Notes: a model not told the origin generated them from the letters alone. DNA of 64,000 nt from Amycolatopsis umgeniensis (GCF_014205155.1 NZ_JACHMX010000001.1:7316001-7380000); one strand, 5' to 3'; shown: positions 34,111 to 43,338, counted from the stretch's first letter. Numbers and translations: made by a program.

Positions 34111-35685
34111 TCAGGAGCCGATCCCGGTGAGGGACCGGACCTCCATCTCGGCGTGCTTGACCGGATCGGCCTTCGACCGGCCGACGAAGGTGCCCACGAT
34201 CCCGCACAGGAACGAGAACGGGATCGACACCAGGCCCGGGTTCTTCAGCGGGAACCAGTGGAAGTCGACGCTCTTGATGATCGAGTCCGCGGCCCCGGAC
34301 ATCACCGGCGAGAAGAACACGAGCACCAGGCTCGCGATCAGCCCGCCGTAGATGCCCCACAGCGTTCCGGTGGTGTTGAACCGCTTCCAGAACAGCGAGA
34401 ACAGCAGTGTCGAGAGGTTGGCCGACGCCGCGACCGCGAACGCCAGCGCCACCAGGAACGCGATGTTCTGCCCGTTCGCCAGGATGCCGCCCACGATCGC
34501 GAGAGCCCCGACGGCGACCGCGGTCAGCCGGGCGACCCGGACCTCCGCGGCCGGTTCCGCGTCGCCGCGTTTGAAGATGTTGGCGTAGACGTCGTGGGCG
34601 AAGGAGGCCGACGCCGTGATCGTCAGCCCGGCGACGACGGCGAGGATGGTCGCGAAGGCCACCGCCGAGACGATGCCGAGCAGGACAGTGCCGCCGATGT
34701 TCAGCGCGAGCAGCGGCGCCGCCGAGTTCTCCCCGCCGGGCGCGTTCTTGATCGCCTCCGGGCCGACCAGCGCCGCGGCGCCGAAGCCGATCACCAGCGT
34801 GCAGAGATAGAAGACGGACATGCACGCCGTCGCCCACACCACCGAGCGCCGCGCCTCGCGCGAGTTCGGCACCGTGTAGAAGCGCATCAGCACGTGCGGG
34901 AGCGCGGCGGCGCCGAGGACCAGCGCGAGCGCCAGCGAGACGAAGTCGAGTTTCGTGACCTCGCTCTTGCCGTACGAGCCGCCCGGCTCCAGCAGTTCGT
35001 CGCCGAGCGGGCTCTTGTCGGCGGCGGCCGAGAGCAGGTTCGAGAAGCTGAACCCGAACTTGCCGAACAGGAACACGGTGATCAGCGCACCGGTGAGCAG
35101 CAGGATGGTCGCCTTGATGATCTGCACCCACGTGGTGCCCTTCATCCCGCCGACCAGCACGTACAGCACCATGACGACGCCGACGACGCCGATCACCAGC
35201 GCCTGGCCGATGCCGCCGTGGATGTCCAGCAGCAGCGCCACCAGCCCGCCGGCGCCCGCCATCTGCGCGAGCATGTAGAAGAAGGAGATCACCAGCGTCG
35301 ACGTCGCGGCCGCGGCGCGGACCGGACGCTGCTTCATCCGGAAGCTCAGCACGTCGCCCATGGTGAAGCGGCCGGTGTTGCGCAGCAGTTCCGCGATCAG
35401 CAGCAGGTCGACCATCCAGGCGACGAGGAACCCGATCGAGTACAGGAAGCCGTCGTAGCCGTGGATCGCGATCGCCCCGGCGATACCCAGGAACGACGCC
35501 GCCGAGAGGAAGTCACCCGAAAGCGCGATGCCGTTCTGCCGTCCGGTGAAGGCGCTGCCCGCCGCGTAGTAGTCCGAAGTGGACGAGTTGCGCGTGCTGG
35601 CGCGGTACACCACGTACAGGGTGATCGCGACGAACAGCGCGAACACCGCGATGTTCAGGGCCGGGTTGTTGTCGGGGATGCTCAT
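34111..35685 (-). CDS. Sodium/solute symporter, cation-acetate (ActP/MctC) type
   Basis: A 524-residue, ~13-helix SSS-family transporter. TSDYYAAGSAFTGRQNGIALSGDFLSAASFLGIAGAIAIHGYDGF at ~36-80 is the conserved helix-1/2 region for Na+ and carboxylate. GGMKGTTWVQIIKATILL and LPHVLMRFYTVPNSREARRSVVWAT are typical of acetate and monocarboxylate carriers. The start ATG 35685 overlaps the stop of the upstream DUF485 gene by four bases. Substrate is inferred from family: acetate, propionate or pyruvate. Confidence 0.93.
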   Translation of the reverse strand: MSIPDNNPALNIAVFALFVAITLYVVYRASTRNSSTSDYYAAGSAFTGRQNGIALSGDFLSAASFLGIAGAIAIHGYDGFLYSIGFLVAWMVDLLLIAELLRNTGRFTMGDVLSFRMKQRPVRAAAATSTLVISFFYMLAQMAGAGGLVALLLDIHGGIGQALVIGVVGVVMVLYVLVGGMKGTTWVQIIKATILLLTGALITVFLFGKFGFSFSNLLSAAADKSPLGDELLEPGGSYGKSEVTKLDFVSLALALVLGAAALPHVLMRFYTVPNSREARRSVVWATACMSVFYLCTLVIGFGAAALVGPEAIKNAPGGENSAAPLLALNIGGTVLLGIVSAVAFATILAVVAGLTITASASFAHDVYANIFKRGDAEPAAEVRVARLTAVAVGALAIVGGILANGQNIAFLVALAFAVAASANLSTLLFSLFWKRFNTTGTLWGIYGGLIASLVLVFFSPVMSGAADSIIKSVDFHWFPLKNPGLVSIPFSFLCGIVGTFVGRSKADPVKHAEMEVRSLTGIGS

Positions 35686-36107
35686 CGTTCCCCCGCCTCG
35701 ACCGACGCCCGCAGCCGTTCGACCTTGGGGTCGAGCCGCTTGTTGGCGAACTTCAGGTACGCGATCGTGATCAGGATCGTGCTGGCGAACTGGCCGAGCC
35801 CGAGCAGGATGCCGACGTTGACCTCGCCCCACACCTTCCGGCTCATGAAGTCGTGCGCGTAGGCCGCCAGCAGCACGAACGTCATGTACCAGGTGAAGAA
35901 CAGCAGGCTCATCGGGAACACGAACCGCCGGAAGGTCTTGCGCAGCGCGACGAACTCCTTGCCGTGCTGGATCCGGTCGAAGTCGGGGCCGGTGCTGCGC
36001 GGCGGCGGGGGAGCGGGCTGCTGGCGCTCGCGGACGAACAGCGCGGGCATCTGCCCGGTGTCCTCGAGGGCGTTGCTCGCCGCGAACGGGCGCGCGACAT
36101 CGGGCAT
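35682..36107 (-). CDS. DUF485 membrane protein, partner of the symporter
   Basis: A 141-residue protein with a 60-residue Pro-rich cytoplasmic N-terminus, then the DUF485 domain. Its two helices are FVFPMSLLFFTWYMTFVLLAAY and VGILLGLGQFASTILITIAYL, with a basic tail. DUF485 genes regularly precede ActP-like symporters and are thought to help them. ATG 36107 is preceded by GGAGGAA; a longer frame exists but lacks a ribosome-binding site. The stop overlaps the symporter start (ATGA). Confidence 0.9.
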   Translation of the reverse strand: MPDVARPFAASNALEDTGQMPALFVRERQQPAPPPPRSTGPDFDRIQHGKEFVALRKTFRRFVFPMSLLFFTWYMTFVLLAAYAHDFMSRKVWGEVNVGILLGLGQFASTILITIAYLKFANKRLDPKVERLRASVEAGER

Positions 36108-36761
36108 GGGGTTCCTCCGGGGGCTTGCTGGCATCCGGGCGCGGTACGGAGCGCACATACTAACTTCGGCTTCGGGCACTCTGAATAGGCGACCCCGGTT
36201 CCGGATGCGTGCGCCCCCGGTATTCGTTTTCCCCTCGGAATAGTTGTTCGGGGAATTCGTTTAGGCCGGAATGAACCGGCTTTATCACTCGTAATAGTGA
36301 GCGCGATTGTCACGCGCGGTCGTCGCCCGATCGGCCCACTGCGGCAAACGGGGAGGACGGCCACGCTGTGTCCCCCGTTTTGGTGACAGATCGTAGTTTT
36401 TCTTCCGAGGCGAAGCGGGCTTCGATACTGTGCCCGCCATCGCCGACCGGGGAAGATCCCCTGGTTCGACGATCATCCCGAAAGAAATCACCATGTCGGG
36501 CGACAACGAACCGGCCGGAGCGGTAAGGCCACAACATCGGGCACACATTTGGGCTTGACCCACCCGATGGGGGCACGGAAAGTAGTTCGACCGGGCGAAG
36601 TGGCTACCCAGCGTAGGCTGATCGGGTGACCTGAGCACCTGATGCACCCGCGCAACCTGTAACCGGAATTCCCTCGTTTGTGACGCGGAGACGGATTCCG
36701 GGCCTTGTACATCGTTCGGATATGCACTTTTCCCAGGTCAGCACCCGTATGCTGAACGGAA

Positions 36762-36788
36762 TTGACGGCACCCGGATTGGTGTACGAT
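36762..36788 (+). promoter_or_regulatory. Possible promoter of the conservon operon
   Basis: TTGACG (36762-36767) and TACGAT (36783-36788) are separated by 15 bases, shorter than ideal. It is 270 bases before the sensor-kinase start. Confidence 0.3.
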
Positions 36789-36856
36789 TCTTTGGCCCGG
36801 CTGACCCGCAGTGATCGATTGGCAAAGAAAAGTTGATCTCGACGACCATGCACTTC

Positions 36857-36890
36857 GCAGGTTGCGACCTGCACGTGCAGGTGCAAGACC
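36857..36890. promoter_or_regulatory. GCAGGT/ACCTGC cluster before the conservon
   Basis: GCAGGT-TGCG-ACCTGC-ACGT-GCAGGT-GCAAG-ACC holds three intact 6-mers in alternating orientation plus a half. It may be a regulator site or an RNA hairpin in the long 5' leader. Confidence 0.35.
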
Positions 36891-37056
36891 TCTTGAAGCG
36901 GACCGGTGTTCCTGGGGACACCAGGATCGCCGGACGGGGTCCCTCGTGTCGCGATCGATCACGTGGTCAGGCCGGGGCCGAGTTCTCCGCGGGCAGACAC
37001 CTCGCGGGAACGGACGCCTCAGACCGTGCCAGGACGCCGGACAGGGAGTCACCTAC

Positions 37057-40000
37057 GTGACCGTTGCAGGAGAAGGCCAAGTGCCTGTCGGGGAGCTGCT
37101 GGGACGCACTCCCCGGCCATCGCGGTGGGCCACCGGCTGGCGTGCGCTCGTGCGCTGGCGGGACTGGAGCCTGCCGGTGAAGCTGTCGGCGGTGACCCTG
37201 GTGCCGATCCTCATCGCGCTCGCACTGGGCATCGCCACCATCGCGGGCCAGGTCGGCCGTTCCGACGGCTACCAGCGCCTGGACCGTCTCGTCGCGTTGA
37301 GCGGGCAGATCCGCACCCTCGCCGACGGGCTCGGGCGCGAGCGCACCCAGTCCGCAGCGGGGCTGACGGCCGGCACCGTCGGCGGGACGCTCGAGCTCGG
37401 TTCCGCCCGCGCCGACGTCGACACCGCCATACCTCTCTATGTGGCCGCCGCGTCCAGGGCGGTCGAGAACGAGCCGTCGCTCCGGCAGGCGCGGGACGCC
37501 GCCGCCGCACAGCTGGAGAAGCTCGCCGACATCCGGCAGCGCGCCTCGGCGGGGCAGCTCGACCCGGTCCAGGCCATCGGCGAGTACACCGACGTCACCA
37601 CCGCGCTGCTCGCCGTCGACACCGCGTTGGCCGCGGGCGCCAGCGAAGACGTGCTCGGCGGCACCCCCGCCGCGTTGCACGATCTCGCCGTGATGAAGGA
37701 ACAGCTGTCGCTGAGCCAGGCGCTGGTCTCCTTCGGCATCGCCCGTTCGAGCCTCGCGCCGAGCGAGCTCGACCAGCTGCGCACCGCCGAACTCCGGCTG
37801 GCGGACCGCTTCACCGACTTCCGCGCCGCCGCTTCGGAACAGCAGCGCCAGGAGTTCAGCGCCGCCGTGACCGACAACGCGATGGAGACGCGGGACAGGC
37901 TCGCGAAGACCGCCCTCGGCGATCAGGGCGCCTCCGCCGCTCAGGCGTTCCGCACGTTGTCCGCGCAGGGCTGGAACGACGCCTCGAACACGGTGATCAC
38001 CAAGACCGGCGAGGTCGCGAACAAGTTCGGCGCGCAGGCGAGTGCGGTGTCCGCCGAACTGGTCGACGACGCCAGCAGCGGCGCGGGCCTGCTCGCGGTC
38101 CTGCTGTTCGGCGCGATGGTGCTCGCCGTCGCCGTCGTCTTCCTCATCACCCGTCAGCTGCTGCGTTCGCTGAAGATGTTGCGCGCCAGCGCCCTCGACG
38201 TCGCCGAGAAGCAGCTGCCCGACGCGGTCCGCAACATCCAGGAGGGCCGCTCGCAGGGCACCGACGTGCAGCCGGTGCCGGTCGGCGGCGACGACGAGAT
38301 CGGCGAGGTCGCCAGGGCCTTCGACAAGGTGCACCACCAGGCGCTGCGCCTGGCCACCGAGCAGGCCTCGATGCGGACCGGCTACAGCAACGTGTTCGTC
38401 AATCTCTCCCGCCGCAGCCAGAGTCTCGTGCAGCGGCAGCTGCAGCTGATCGAGCGGCTGGAACGCGACGAAGAGGACGCCGACCAGCTCGCCACGCTGT
38501 TCCAGCTGGACCATCTCGCCACCCGCATGCGCCGCAACAACGAGAACCTGATGGTCCTCTCCGGCGCCGAGCCGGGCAGGCGGTCCGGCCAGCCGGTCTC
38601 CGCCACCGACGTGGTGCGCGCGGCGGTGTCCGAGATCGAGCAGTACCAGCGGGTCACCGTGCAGAACCCGCCGCCGGTCCGGCTGGTGGGGTACGCGGCC
38701 AACGATCTGATGCGCCTGATCGCCGAACTGCTGGACAACGCCACCGCGTTCTCCGCGCCGGAGACCCAGGTGACCGTCGCGACCAGGCTCGTCGAAGACG
38801 GCTCGTTCGGCATCGACATCCTCGACAAGGGCATCGGGATGAACGAGGCCGAGGTCGCCGAGGCCAATGCCCGGCTCACCGAGGCCCCCAACGTCGACCT
38901 CGCCACGTCGCGCCGGATGGGCCTGTTCGTGGTCGGGCGCCTGGCCAGCAGGCACCGCATCGGCGTCTCGCTCCACGGTGGCAAGGACATCGTCGGCGTG
39001 CGCGCCACCGTCTCGGTCCCGGCGGATCTCGTGATGCCCCCGCCCGGCGACCCCGGCCCCGCCACCGGCCCGATCACCCAGCGCCTCGCGCCGGTGCCGC
39101 CGCAGCAGCCGGGCGGCCTGCCCCGCCGTCAACGGCCCACGAACGGCTCGCGCCCGGGGATGCCGAGCGTGCCCCCGCAGGGCGGCGAGCGGTGGCCGTC
39201 CGCGAACGATCTGGCAGGCCACACCAAATCCGGGGTGAACGGGCACACCCACACCCAGGACCCGCGGCCGCCGTCGGACGTCGAGATCTCGGGAACGGCG
39301 CTGTTCAGCCCGATCCCCAAGGACGAGACGACTTCCCCGCCCGTCCAGCCGCCGGCGCCGCAGCCGCGTGCCCCGGAACCGGAGCCCGAGCCGGTCGCCG
39401 AGGAGCCGGAGGAGCCCGCCGCGGCGTCGATCGAAGGCGAACTGCCCAGCGGCAAGGAACTGTTCGAGGCCAAGAACAGCACCACGCTGAGCGAATGGTG
39501 GAACCAGACGGCCACGCCGCCCCCGGCCGCCCCGCCGCCCACCGCGTCGGAGACGACGCCGATCTTCGACGAGATGCTCTCGGCGTGGTTCCGTTCGCCC
39601 GCCCCCGCTCCGGAGAAGCCCGCGGCCGAACCCGCGGCCAAGAAGGAGAAGTCGGGGAAGAAGGAGCCCGAAGAGAAGAAGGCTCCCGAGCCCGCAGCCG
39701 AAGCCGGTCCGACCCCCGAGCAGGAGGCCCGCAACTGGGACTTCGCCAGCGACAAGGCGTTCCGCACGGTCCAGGAGGTCTCCCAGACCTCCCCGTCGAC
39801 GTTCACCACCGCCGGGCTGCCGCGCCGCCGCAAGGGCGAGCAGCTCCTGCCGGGCAGTGCGACGTCGTCGGTCCCGGCCGCCGAGCCCGCCACCAGTTCG
39901 GAGCTGCCGGTCCGGGACCCGGCGAACGTACGCGGCAGGCTGAGCAGCTTCCAGCAGGGCGTCAAACGGGGGCGCAAGGAGGCGGCGGACAAGGCCGCAC

Positions 40001-40476
40001 CGGCGACCACGCAGCTCCCCGCCACCCAGCCGGAGGTCGCCCCCGAGCCCGAGCCCGCGAAAGCAGCGGAGTCGCCGGAGACGGCCGCGCGTCCGGTGGT
40101 ACCGCCCGCCGCGCTGCCGAGCCGGAAGCCCGAGAAGAAACCGCAGGCAGCGACGCCGGAACCGGAACCGGTCAGCGCCGTCGAGGAGACCGACGCGTGG
40201 AACTTCGGCTCCGACGAGGGCTGGAAAGCCGCCCGAGCGGTGTCCCAGTCCACGCCCGCGAAGATGACTTCGGCAGGATTACCCAGGCGCCGTCGCGGGG
40301 AGCAGTTGCTCCCGGGCAGCGCGGGACCCCCCGCCGGGGCGGTCACCCCCCGACCACAGCGGGACGCGCACGACGTGCGCGGTCGCCTGAGCAGTTTCCA
40401 GCAGGGCATCCAGCGCGGACGGCACCACACAGCCCAGGCGACCGAAGCCAACCACGAAACCCTGGAGGGTGAATGA
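37057..40476 (+). CDS. cvnA: Conservon sensor histidine kinase with nitrate/nitrite-sensing-like domain (CvnA)
   Basis: A 1139-residue membrane sensor. Helix 1 is at ~40-65. The NIT-like extracellular sensing part is at ~65-335, helix 2 (LLAVLLFGAMVLAVAVVFLI) at ~342-362, then HAMP. The helical LDHLATRMRRNNENLMVLSG precedes the ATPase DLMRLIAELLDNATAFSAPE (~549) and GIGMNEAEVAEANARL. A ~480-residue Pro/Glu-rich tail follows. That tail carries two copies of a motif pair, AGLPRRR(K/R)GEQLLPGSA (at ~918 and ~1072) and VRGRLSSFQQG (at ~957 and ~1106). GTG 37057 is 8 bases from ACAGGGAG. It heads a four-gene conservon. Confidence 0.92.
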   Translation: MTVAGEGQVPVGELLGRTPRPSRWATGWRALVRWRDWSLPVKLSAVTLVPILIALALGIATIAGQVGRSDGYQRLDRLVALSGQIRTLADGLGRERTQSAAGLTAGTVGGTLELGSARADVDTAIPLYVAAASRAVENEPSLRQARDAAAAQLEKLADIRQRASAGQLDPVQAIGEYTDVTTALLAVDTALAAGASEDVLGGTPAALHDLAVMKEQLSLSQALVSFGIARSSLAPSELDQLRTAELRLADRFTDFRAAASEQQRQEFSAAVTDNAMETRDRLAKTALGDQGASAAQAFRTLSAQGWNDASNTVITKTGEVANKFGAQASAVSAELVDDASSGAGLLAVLLFGAMVLAVAVVFLITRQLLRSLKMLRASALDVAEKQLPDAVRNIQEGRSQGTDVQPVPVGGDDEIGEVARAFDKVHHQALRLATEQASMRTGYSNVFVNLSRRSQSLVQRQLQLIERLERDEEDADQLATLFQLDHLATRMRRNNENLMVLSGAEPGRRSGQPVSATDVVRAAVSEIEQYQRVTVQNPPPVRLVGYAANDLMRLIAELLDNATAFSAPETQVTVATRLVEDGSFGIDILDKGIGMNEAEVAEANARLTEAPNVDLATSRRMGLFVVGRLASRHRIGVSLHGGKDIVGVRATVSVPADLVMPPPGDPGPATGPITQRLAPVPPQQPGGLPRRQRPTNGSRPGMPSVPPQGGERWPSANDLAGHTKSGVNGHTHTQDPRPPSDVEISGTALFSPIPKDETTSPPVQPPAPQPRAPEPEPEPVAEEPEEPAAASIEGELPSGKELFEAKNSTTLSEWWNQTATPPPAAPPPTASETTPIFDEMLSAWFRSPAPAPEKPAAEPAAKKEKSGKKEPEEKKAPEPAAEAGPTPEQEARNWDFASDKAFRTVQEVSQTSPSTFTTAGLPRRRKGEQLLPGSATSSVPAAEPATSSELPVRDPANVRGRLSSFQQGVKRGRKEAADKAAPATTQLPATQPEVAPEPEPAKAAESPETAARPVVPPAALPSRKPEKKPQAATPEPEPVSAVEETDAWNFGSDEGWKAARAVSQSTPAKMTSAGLPRRRRGEQLLPGSAGPPAGAVTPRPQRDAHDVRGRLSSFQQGIQRGRHHTAQATEANHETLEGE

Positions 40477-40925
40477 CCTCGCCGAACCCGGCCCAGCCCC
40501 AGCAGAACCAGTTCGGGTGGCTGGTGAACGACTTCGCCGAGCGGGTACCCGGAGTGGCGCACGCCGTGGTCGTGTCGGCGGACGGCCTCCTGCTCACCGC
40601 GTCGAGCCGTCTCCCGCTGGACCGCGCCGACCAGCTGGCCGCGGTCGCGTCCGGCCTGGTCAGCCTGACCCAGGGCGCCGCACGGTGTTTCGAGGCCGGC
40701 GCGGTCAACGAGACCGTCGTCGAGATGGAACTCGGCATCATGGTGCTGATGTCCATCAGCGACGGTTCCTGTCTGGCCATCCTCGCCGCCCCGAACTGCG
40801 ACATCGGGCAGGTCGCCTACGAGATGACGATGCTCGTCGACCGCGTCGGCCAGATCCTCACGCCGGAACTTCGCGCACAATTGCAGGGCGCCGGTGGGTC
40901 GCTGATCGGCGAACCGGTGGGATGA
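40473..40925 (+). CDS. cvnB: Conservon roadblock/LC7 protein (CvnB)
   Basis: A 150-residue roadblock-fold protein. FGWLVNDFAERVPGVAHAVVVSADGLLLTASSRLPLDRADQLAAVASGLVSLTQGAARCFEAG starts the fold and MVLMSISDGSCLAILAAPNCDIGQVAYEMTMLVDRVG ends it. Such proteins act as regulators or GAP-like partners of the conservon GTPase. Its ATG overlaps the cvnA stop by four bases, so the two are translationally coupled. Length is usual. Confidence 0.95.
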   Translation: MTSPNPAQPQQNQFGWLVNDFAERVPGVAHAVVVSADGLLLTASSRLPLDRADQLAAVASGLVSLTQGAARCFEAGAVNETVVEMELGIMVLMSISDGSCLAILAAPNCDIGQVAYEMTMLVDRVGQILTPELRAQLQGAGGSLIGEPVG

Positions 40926-40932
40926 TGTCTCG

Positions 40933-41688
40933 ATGAGCACCGGGTCCGGATCCTTCGGCGAACCGCCGGGGACGGGTGAACACCAGCCACCGCGCGCGGG
41001 GGCTGCCAATGCTGCCGGTTCAAGGGACGACGGTACCTTCGCCGATGTCCTGAACGGCTTCACCCTGGATTCGGGCCGTGGTCGTCGGAAGCGCAAGAAG
41101 AGCAAGCAGTCCGAAGACGCCTCTGTTTCCCGGGCGGGTGGGGCACACGCCGCCGGGGAATCGGCAGTCCCGCAGCCGACCGATCAAGGAGACCGCGTGA
41201 CCTCACTTGCTTCTCCACCCAACAGCGGCGCTGACGCCGTTGGGCCGAGACCAGGTGGTCTGTTCGACCCGGGCCCGCCGAGTGGCGAGTTCATCATGCC
41301 CGCCGTGTTCGAGCAGGCGCATGCACCGTTCGAGGAGACGGCGATCGTCCGTCCCTATGCCCTCACCGGCGGCCGGACCAAGGCGAACTACGCTCTCGAG
41401 CTGGAGACGCTCATCTCCACCAAGGACCACGTCGCCGCGGGTAGCCTTCCCCCGGCGGCAGCGGAGCAGATCGAATGTATTTCGATCATCGAGGAGTGCC
41501 GGACCCCGCGTTCGGTCGCCGAGATCGCGGCGACCTTGCGCGTACCGCTGGGTGTGGCACGCGTGCTGATCAGTGACGCGGCGGACGCGGGGCTGGTCAG
41601 CGTGCACAAGACGATTTCGGGCAATGACGGCGCCGAGGCACATCTGGTGTTGATGGAAAGGGTTTTGAGTGGACTCCGTCGGCTTTAA
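40933..41688 (+). CDS. cvnC: Conservon DUF742 protein (CvnC)
   Basis: A 251-residue protein. DUF742 occupies the C-terminal ~120 residues: VRPYALTGGRTKANYALELETLISTKD, then CISIIEECRTPRSVAEIAATLRVPLGVARVLISDAADAGLVSVHK, a winged-helix-like part. The N-terminal ~130 residues are low complexity with a Lys/Arg stretch (GRRKRKKSKQ), longer than in many family members. ATG 40933 directly follows cvnB; starts inside the DUF742 part lack a ribosome-binding site. It overlaps the GTPase gene by 20 bases. Confidence 0.9.
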   Translation: MSTGSGSFGEPPGTGEHQPPRAGAANAAGSRDDGTFADVLNGFTLDSGRGRRKRKKSKQSEDASVSRAGGAHAAGESAVPQPTDQGDRVTSLASPPNSGADAVGPRPGGLFDPGPPSGEFIMPAVFEQAHAPFEETAIVRPYALTGGRTKANYALELETLISTKDHVAAGSLPPAAAEQIECISIIEECRTPRSVAEIAATLRVPLGVARVLISDAADAGLVSVHKTISGNDGAEAHLVLMERVLSGLRRL

Positions 41689-42280
41689 GGCACCGCGGGA
41701 AACCGCGCCCCCGACCATGACATCCGCGAAGATCGTCGTGGCGGGTGGCTTCGGTGCGGGTAAGACGACCTTCGTCGGTTCGGTGTCGGAGATCGTCCCG
41801 CTCACCACCGAGGCGATGATGACGGACGCCAGTCGGGGGATCGACAACCTCGACCAGACGCCCAACAAATCGACCACCACGGTCGCGATGGACTTCGGCA
41901 GGGTGTCCCTCGACGCGGACCTGATCCTCTACCTGTTCGGCACGCCCGGACAGCAGCGGTTCTGGTTCATGTGGGACGACCTCGTCCGCGGCGCGATCGG
42001 CGCCGTGGTGCTGGCCGACACACGACGGCTGGCCGATTCGTTCGCGCCGATCGACTTCTTCGAGGACCGGGGCCTGCCCTACATCGTCGGGGTCAACACC
42101 TTCGACGGCATCCTCGAGCACGACATCAACGACGTGCGTGAAGCGCTGTCGATCGACCCCAACATCCCGATCGTCCGGTGTGACGCGCGGGAGCGGGAGT
42201 CGACGAAACAGACGCTGATCACGCTCGTCGAGTACGCGATGCGGCAGTGGATCGCCTTGCGGGCGAGCAACTCGAGGTGA
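41669..42280 (+). CDS. cvnD: Conservon GTP-binding protein (CvnD)
   Basis: A 203-residue small GTPase of the Ras-like MglA/Cvn group. P-loop GGFGAGKTTFVGSVSE (~26-41), switch region with Thr, LILYLFGTPGQQRFWFMWDDLVRG (G3 as D/F-G-T-P-G) and VGVNTFD in place of the usual NKxD. ETKQTL-type ending helix is present. In Streptomyces, conservon GTPases relay signals from the CvnA kinase. GTG 41669 follows GGAAAGG and starts inside cvnC, so translation is coupled. Confidence 0.93.
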   Translation: MDSVGFKAPRETAPPTMTSAKIVVAGGFGAGKTTFVGSVSEIVPLTTEAMMTDASRGIDNLDQTPNKSTTTVAMDFGRVSLDADLILYLFGTPGQQRFWFMWDDLVRGAIGAVVLADTRRLADSFAPIDFFEDRGLPYIVGVNTFDGILEHDINDVREALSIDPNIPIVRCDARERESTKQTLITLVEYAMRQWIALRASNSR

Positions 42281-42317
42281 TCCCGACGGCGGCAGCGTAG
42301 GGGCTGCCGCCCTGGTT

Positions 42318-42875
42318 TCACCCCGCTCGGTAGGTCAGCAGGACCGCACGCCCGTCGAACGTGCGTGTGCCGAGCAACCGCAGGTCCGTCCGGACGCCGC
42401 CCGGGAACACCTGCTTGCCGCCGCCGAGCACCACCGGGTGCACGACGACGTGGAACTCGTCGACGAGACCGCGGTCGGCGAACGCGGTGGCCAGTTCGGT
42501 CCCGCCCGTGAGCAGCAGGTCCTTGCCGGGCCTGCGCTTGAGCTCGGTCATGCGATCGATGATGTCGCCACCGAGGACTTCGGTGTTCCAGTCCGCTTTC
42601 TCCAGCGTCCGCGAGAAGACGACCTTCGGCGTCCTCCGCCAGATCGGCGCGAAATCCAGGACGTGCGGGTGGTCCGACTGCTTCTCGGCCTCCGGCCAGA
42701 ACGACGACATCATCTCCCAGACGCGCCGCCCGTAGACGAAGGTGTCGGCGCGGCCGGCCAGTTCTTGGGAGTGGCCGGACAGTTCGGGCCCCATCGAGGG
42801 CCAGTCGAACTCGCCGTCCGGGCCCTCGATGTGGCCGTCGAGCGAGGTGTGGACGAAGTAGACGAGCTCGCGCAT
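42318..42875 (-). CDS. Dihydrofolate-reductase-like (RibD C-terminal) protein
   Basis: A 185-residue reductase-fold protein. LVYFVHTSLDGHIEGPDGEFDWP opens the domain. FVYGRRVWEMMSSFWP, PKVVFSRTLEKADWNTEVLGGDIIDRMTELKRRPGKDLLLTGGTELATAFADRGLVDEFHVVVHPVVLGGGKQVFPG follow, giving the NADPH-binding and C-terminal parts of the family. True folate reduction is unlikely; relatives reduce pterins or flavin precursors. ATG 42875 follows GGAAGGAA. A longer frame upstream would cross palindromes and is rejected. Confidence 0.9.
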   Translation of the reverse strand: MRELVYFVHTSLDGHIEGPDGEFDWPSMGPELSGHSQELAGRADTFVYGRRVWEMMSSFWPEAEKQSDHPHVLDFAPIWRRTPKVVFSRTLEKADWNTEVLGGDIIDRMTELKRRPGKDLLLTGGTELATAFADRGLVDEFHVVVHPVVLGGGKQVFPGGVRTDLRLLGTRTFDGRAVLLTYRAG

Positions 42876-42958
42876 GGTGTTCCTTCCGGTGTGGCGCCCG
42901 CCTTCTGGGCGCCGGACACCAAGAGGTCGGAGCGGACGCGGGGTTCTCGACATGTCCG

Positions 42959-43003
42959 TGAAGGCCTCCTTCCCTACCTTGAGCGTAGGGAAGGAGGCCT
43001 TCA
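42959..43003. repeat. AAGGCCCCTT-family palindrome with T-rich tail
   Basis: Perfect 19-base arms (TGAAGGCCTCCTTCCCTAC and complement) enclose a 7-base loop. TTTGTTT follows at 43004, so it could end plus-strand transcription. Confidence 0.88.
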
Positions 43004-43058
43004 TTTGTTTACCTACGTCTGACCTGCGCGTAGCTGGCGGCTCGATCTGTTCGGGGTT

Positions 43059-43107
43059 CGACGGTGGAGGATTTGGGACGTTCAACGTCCCATATCCTCC
43101 ACCGTCG
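43059..43107. repeat. GGGACGTT-core palindrome copy 1
   Basis: Two 24-base arms around a central C, with one mismatch. The core is GGGACGTT-C-AACGTCCC and the outer part CGACGGTGGAGGAT. Confidence 0.88.
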
Positions 43108-43170
43108 CGCGAGTCACCCTGGTTGATCGAGGCTGTGTCGGTCACGACCTCGTGGCCGACGACCGAGCGA

Positions 43171-43205
43171 GGAACATTCCGGACGTTCAACGTCCTGAAA
43201 CCTCC
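43171..43205. repeat. GGGACGTT-core palindrome copy 2 (degenerate)
   Basis: Arms of 17 bases match at 13 positions around a central C. The core GGACGTT-C-AACGTCC is intact. Confidence 0.6.
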
Positions 43206-43252
43206 ACACCCGGACCCACACACACCAGCAGGTCAGCAAACACAAGCCCGTT

Positions 43253-43266
43253 AAGGAGGCCTTCAC
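43253..43266. repeat. Half copy of the AAGGCCCCTT family
   Basis: AAGGAGGCCTTCAC equals the right arm of the 42959 element without its partner. The following CTTCGTCTGACTTGCG also repeats sequence found after that element. Confidence 0.55.
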
Positions 43267-43338
43267 TACCTTCGTCTGACTTGCGTGAGGACGGTGGTTG
43301 CGCGGGTCCGTCCGGTCGTGGACCGGTGGCAGGCAACT

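Larger units (their letters stand above)
36108..37056. other. 949-base gap upstream of the conservon
   Basis: No gene is recognised on either strand; open frames here lack homology and ribosome-binding sites. Composition is less GC-rich (36170-36480) than the surroundings. It contains a weak promoter (36762) and GCAGGT repeats (36857-36890), and must hold promoters of both flanking units. Confidence 0.5.

Noticed and set aside
34000..35862. A 620-codon open frame on the plus strand opposite the symporter
   Set aside because: Starts near a palindrome, is charged and low complexity, and lies entirely over the symporter gene.
36967..39252. A 761-codon open frame opposite the sensor kinase
   Set aside because: Same reasoning: repetitive composition, no domain, complete overlap with cvnA.
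42318..43223. N-terminal extension of the DHFR-like protein through the repeat-rich gap
   Set aside because: The extra ~115 codons translate palindromes, while a well-placed ribosome-binding site precedes ATG 42875.
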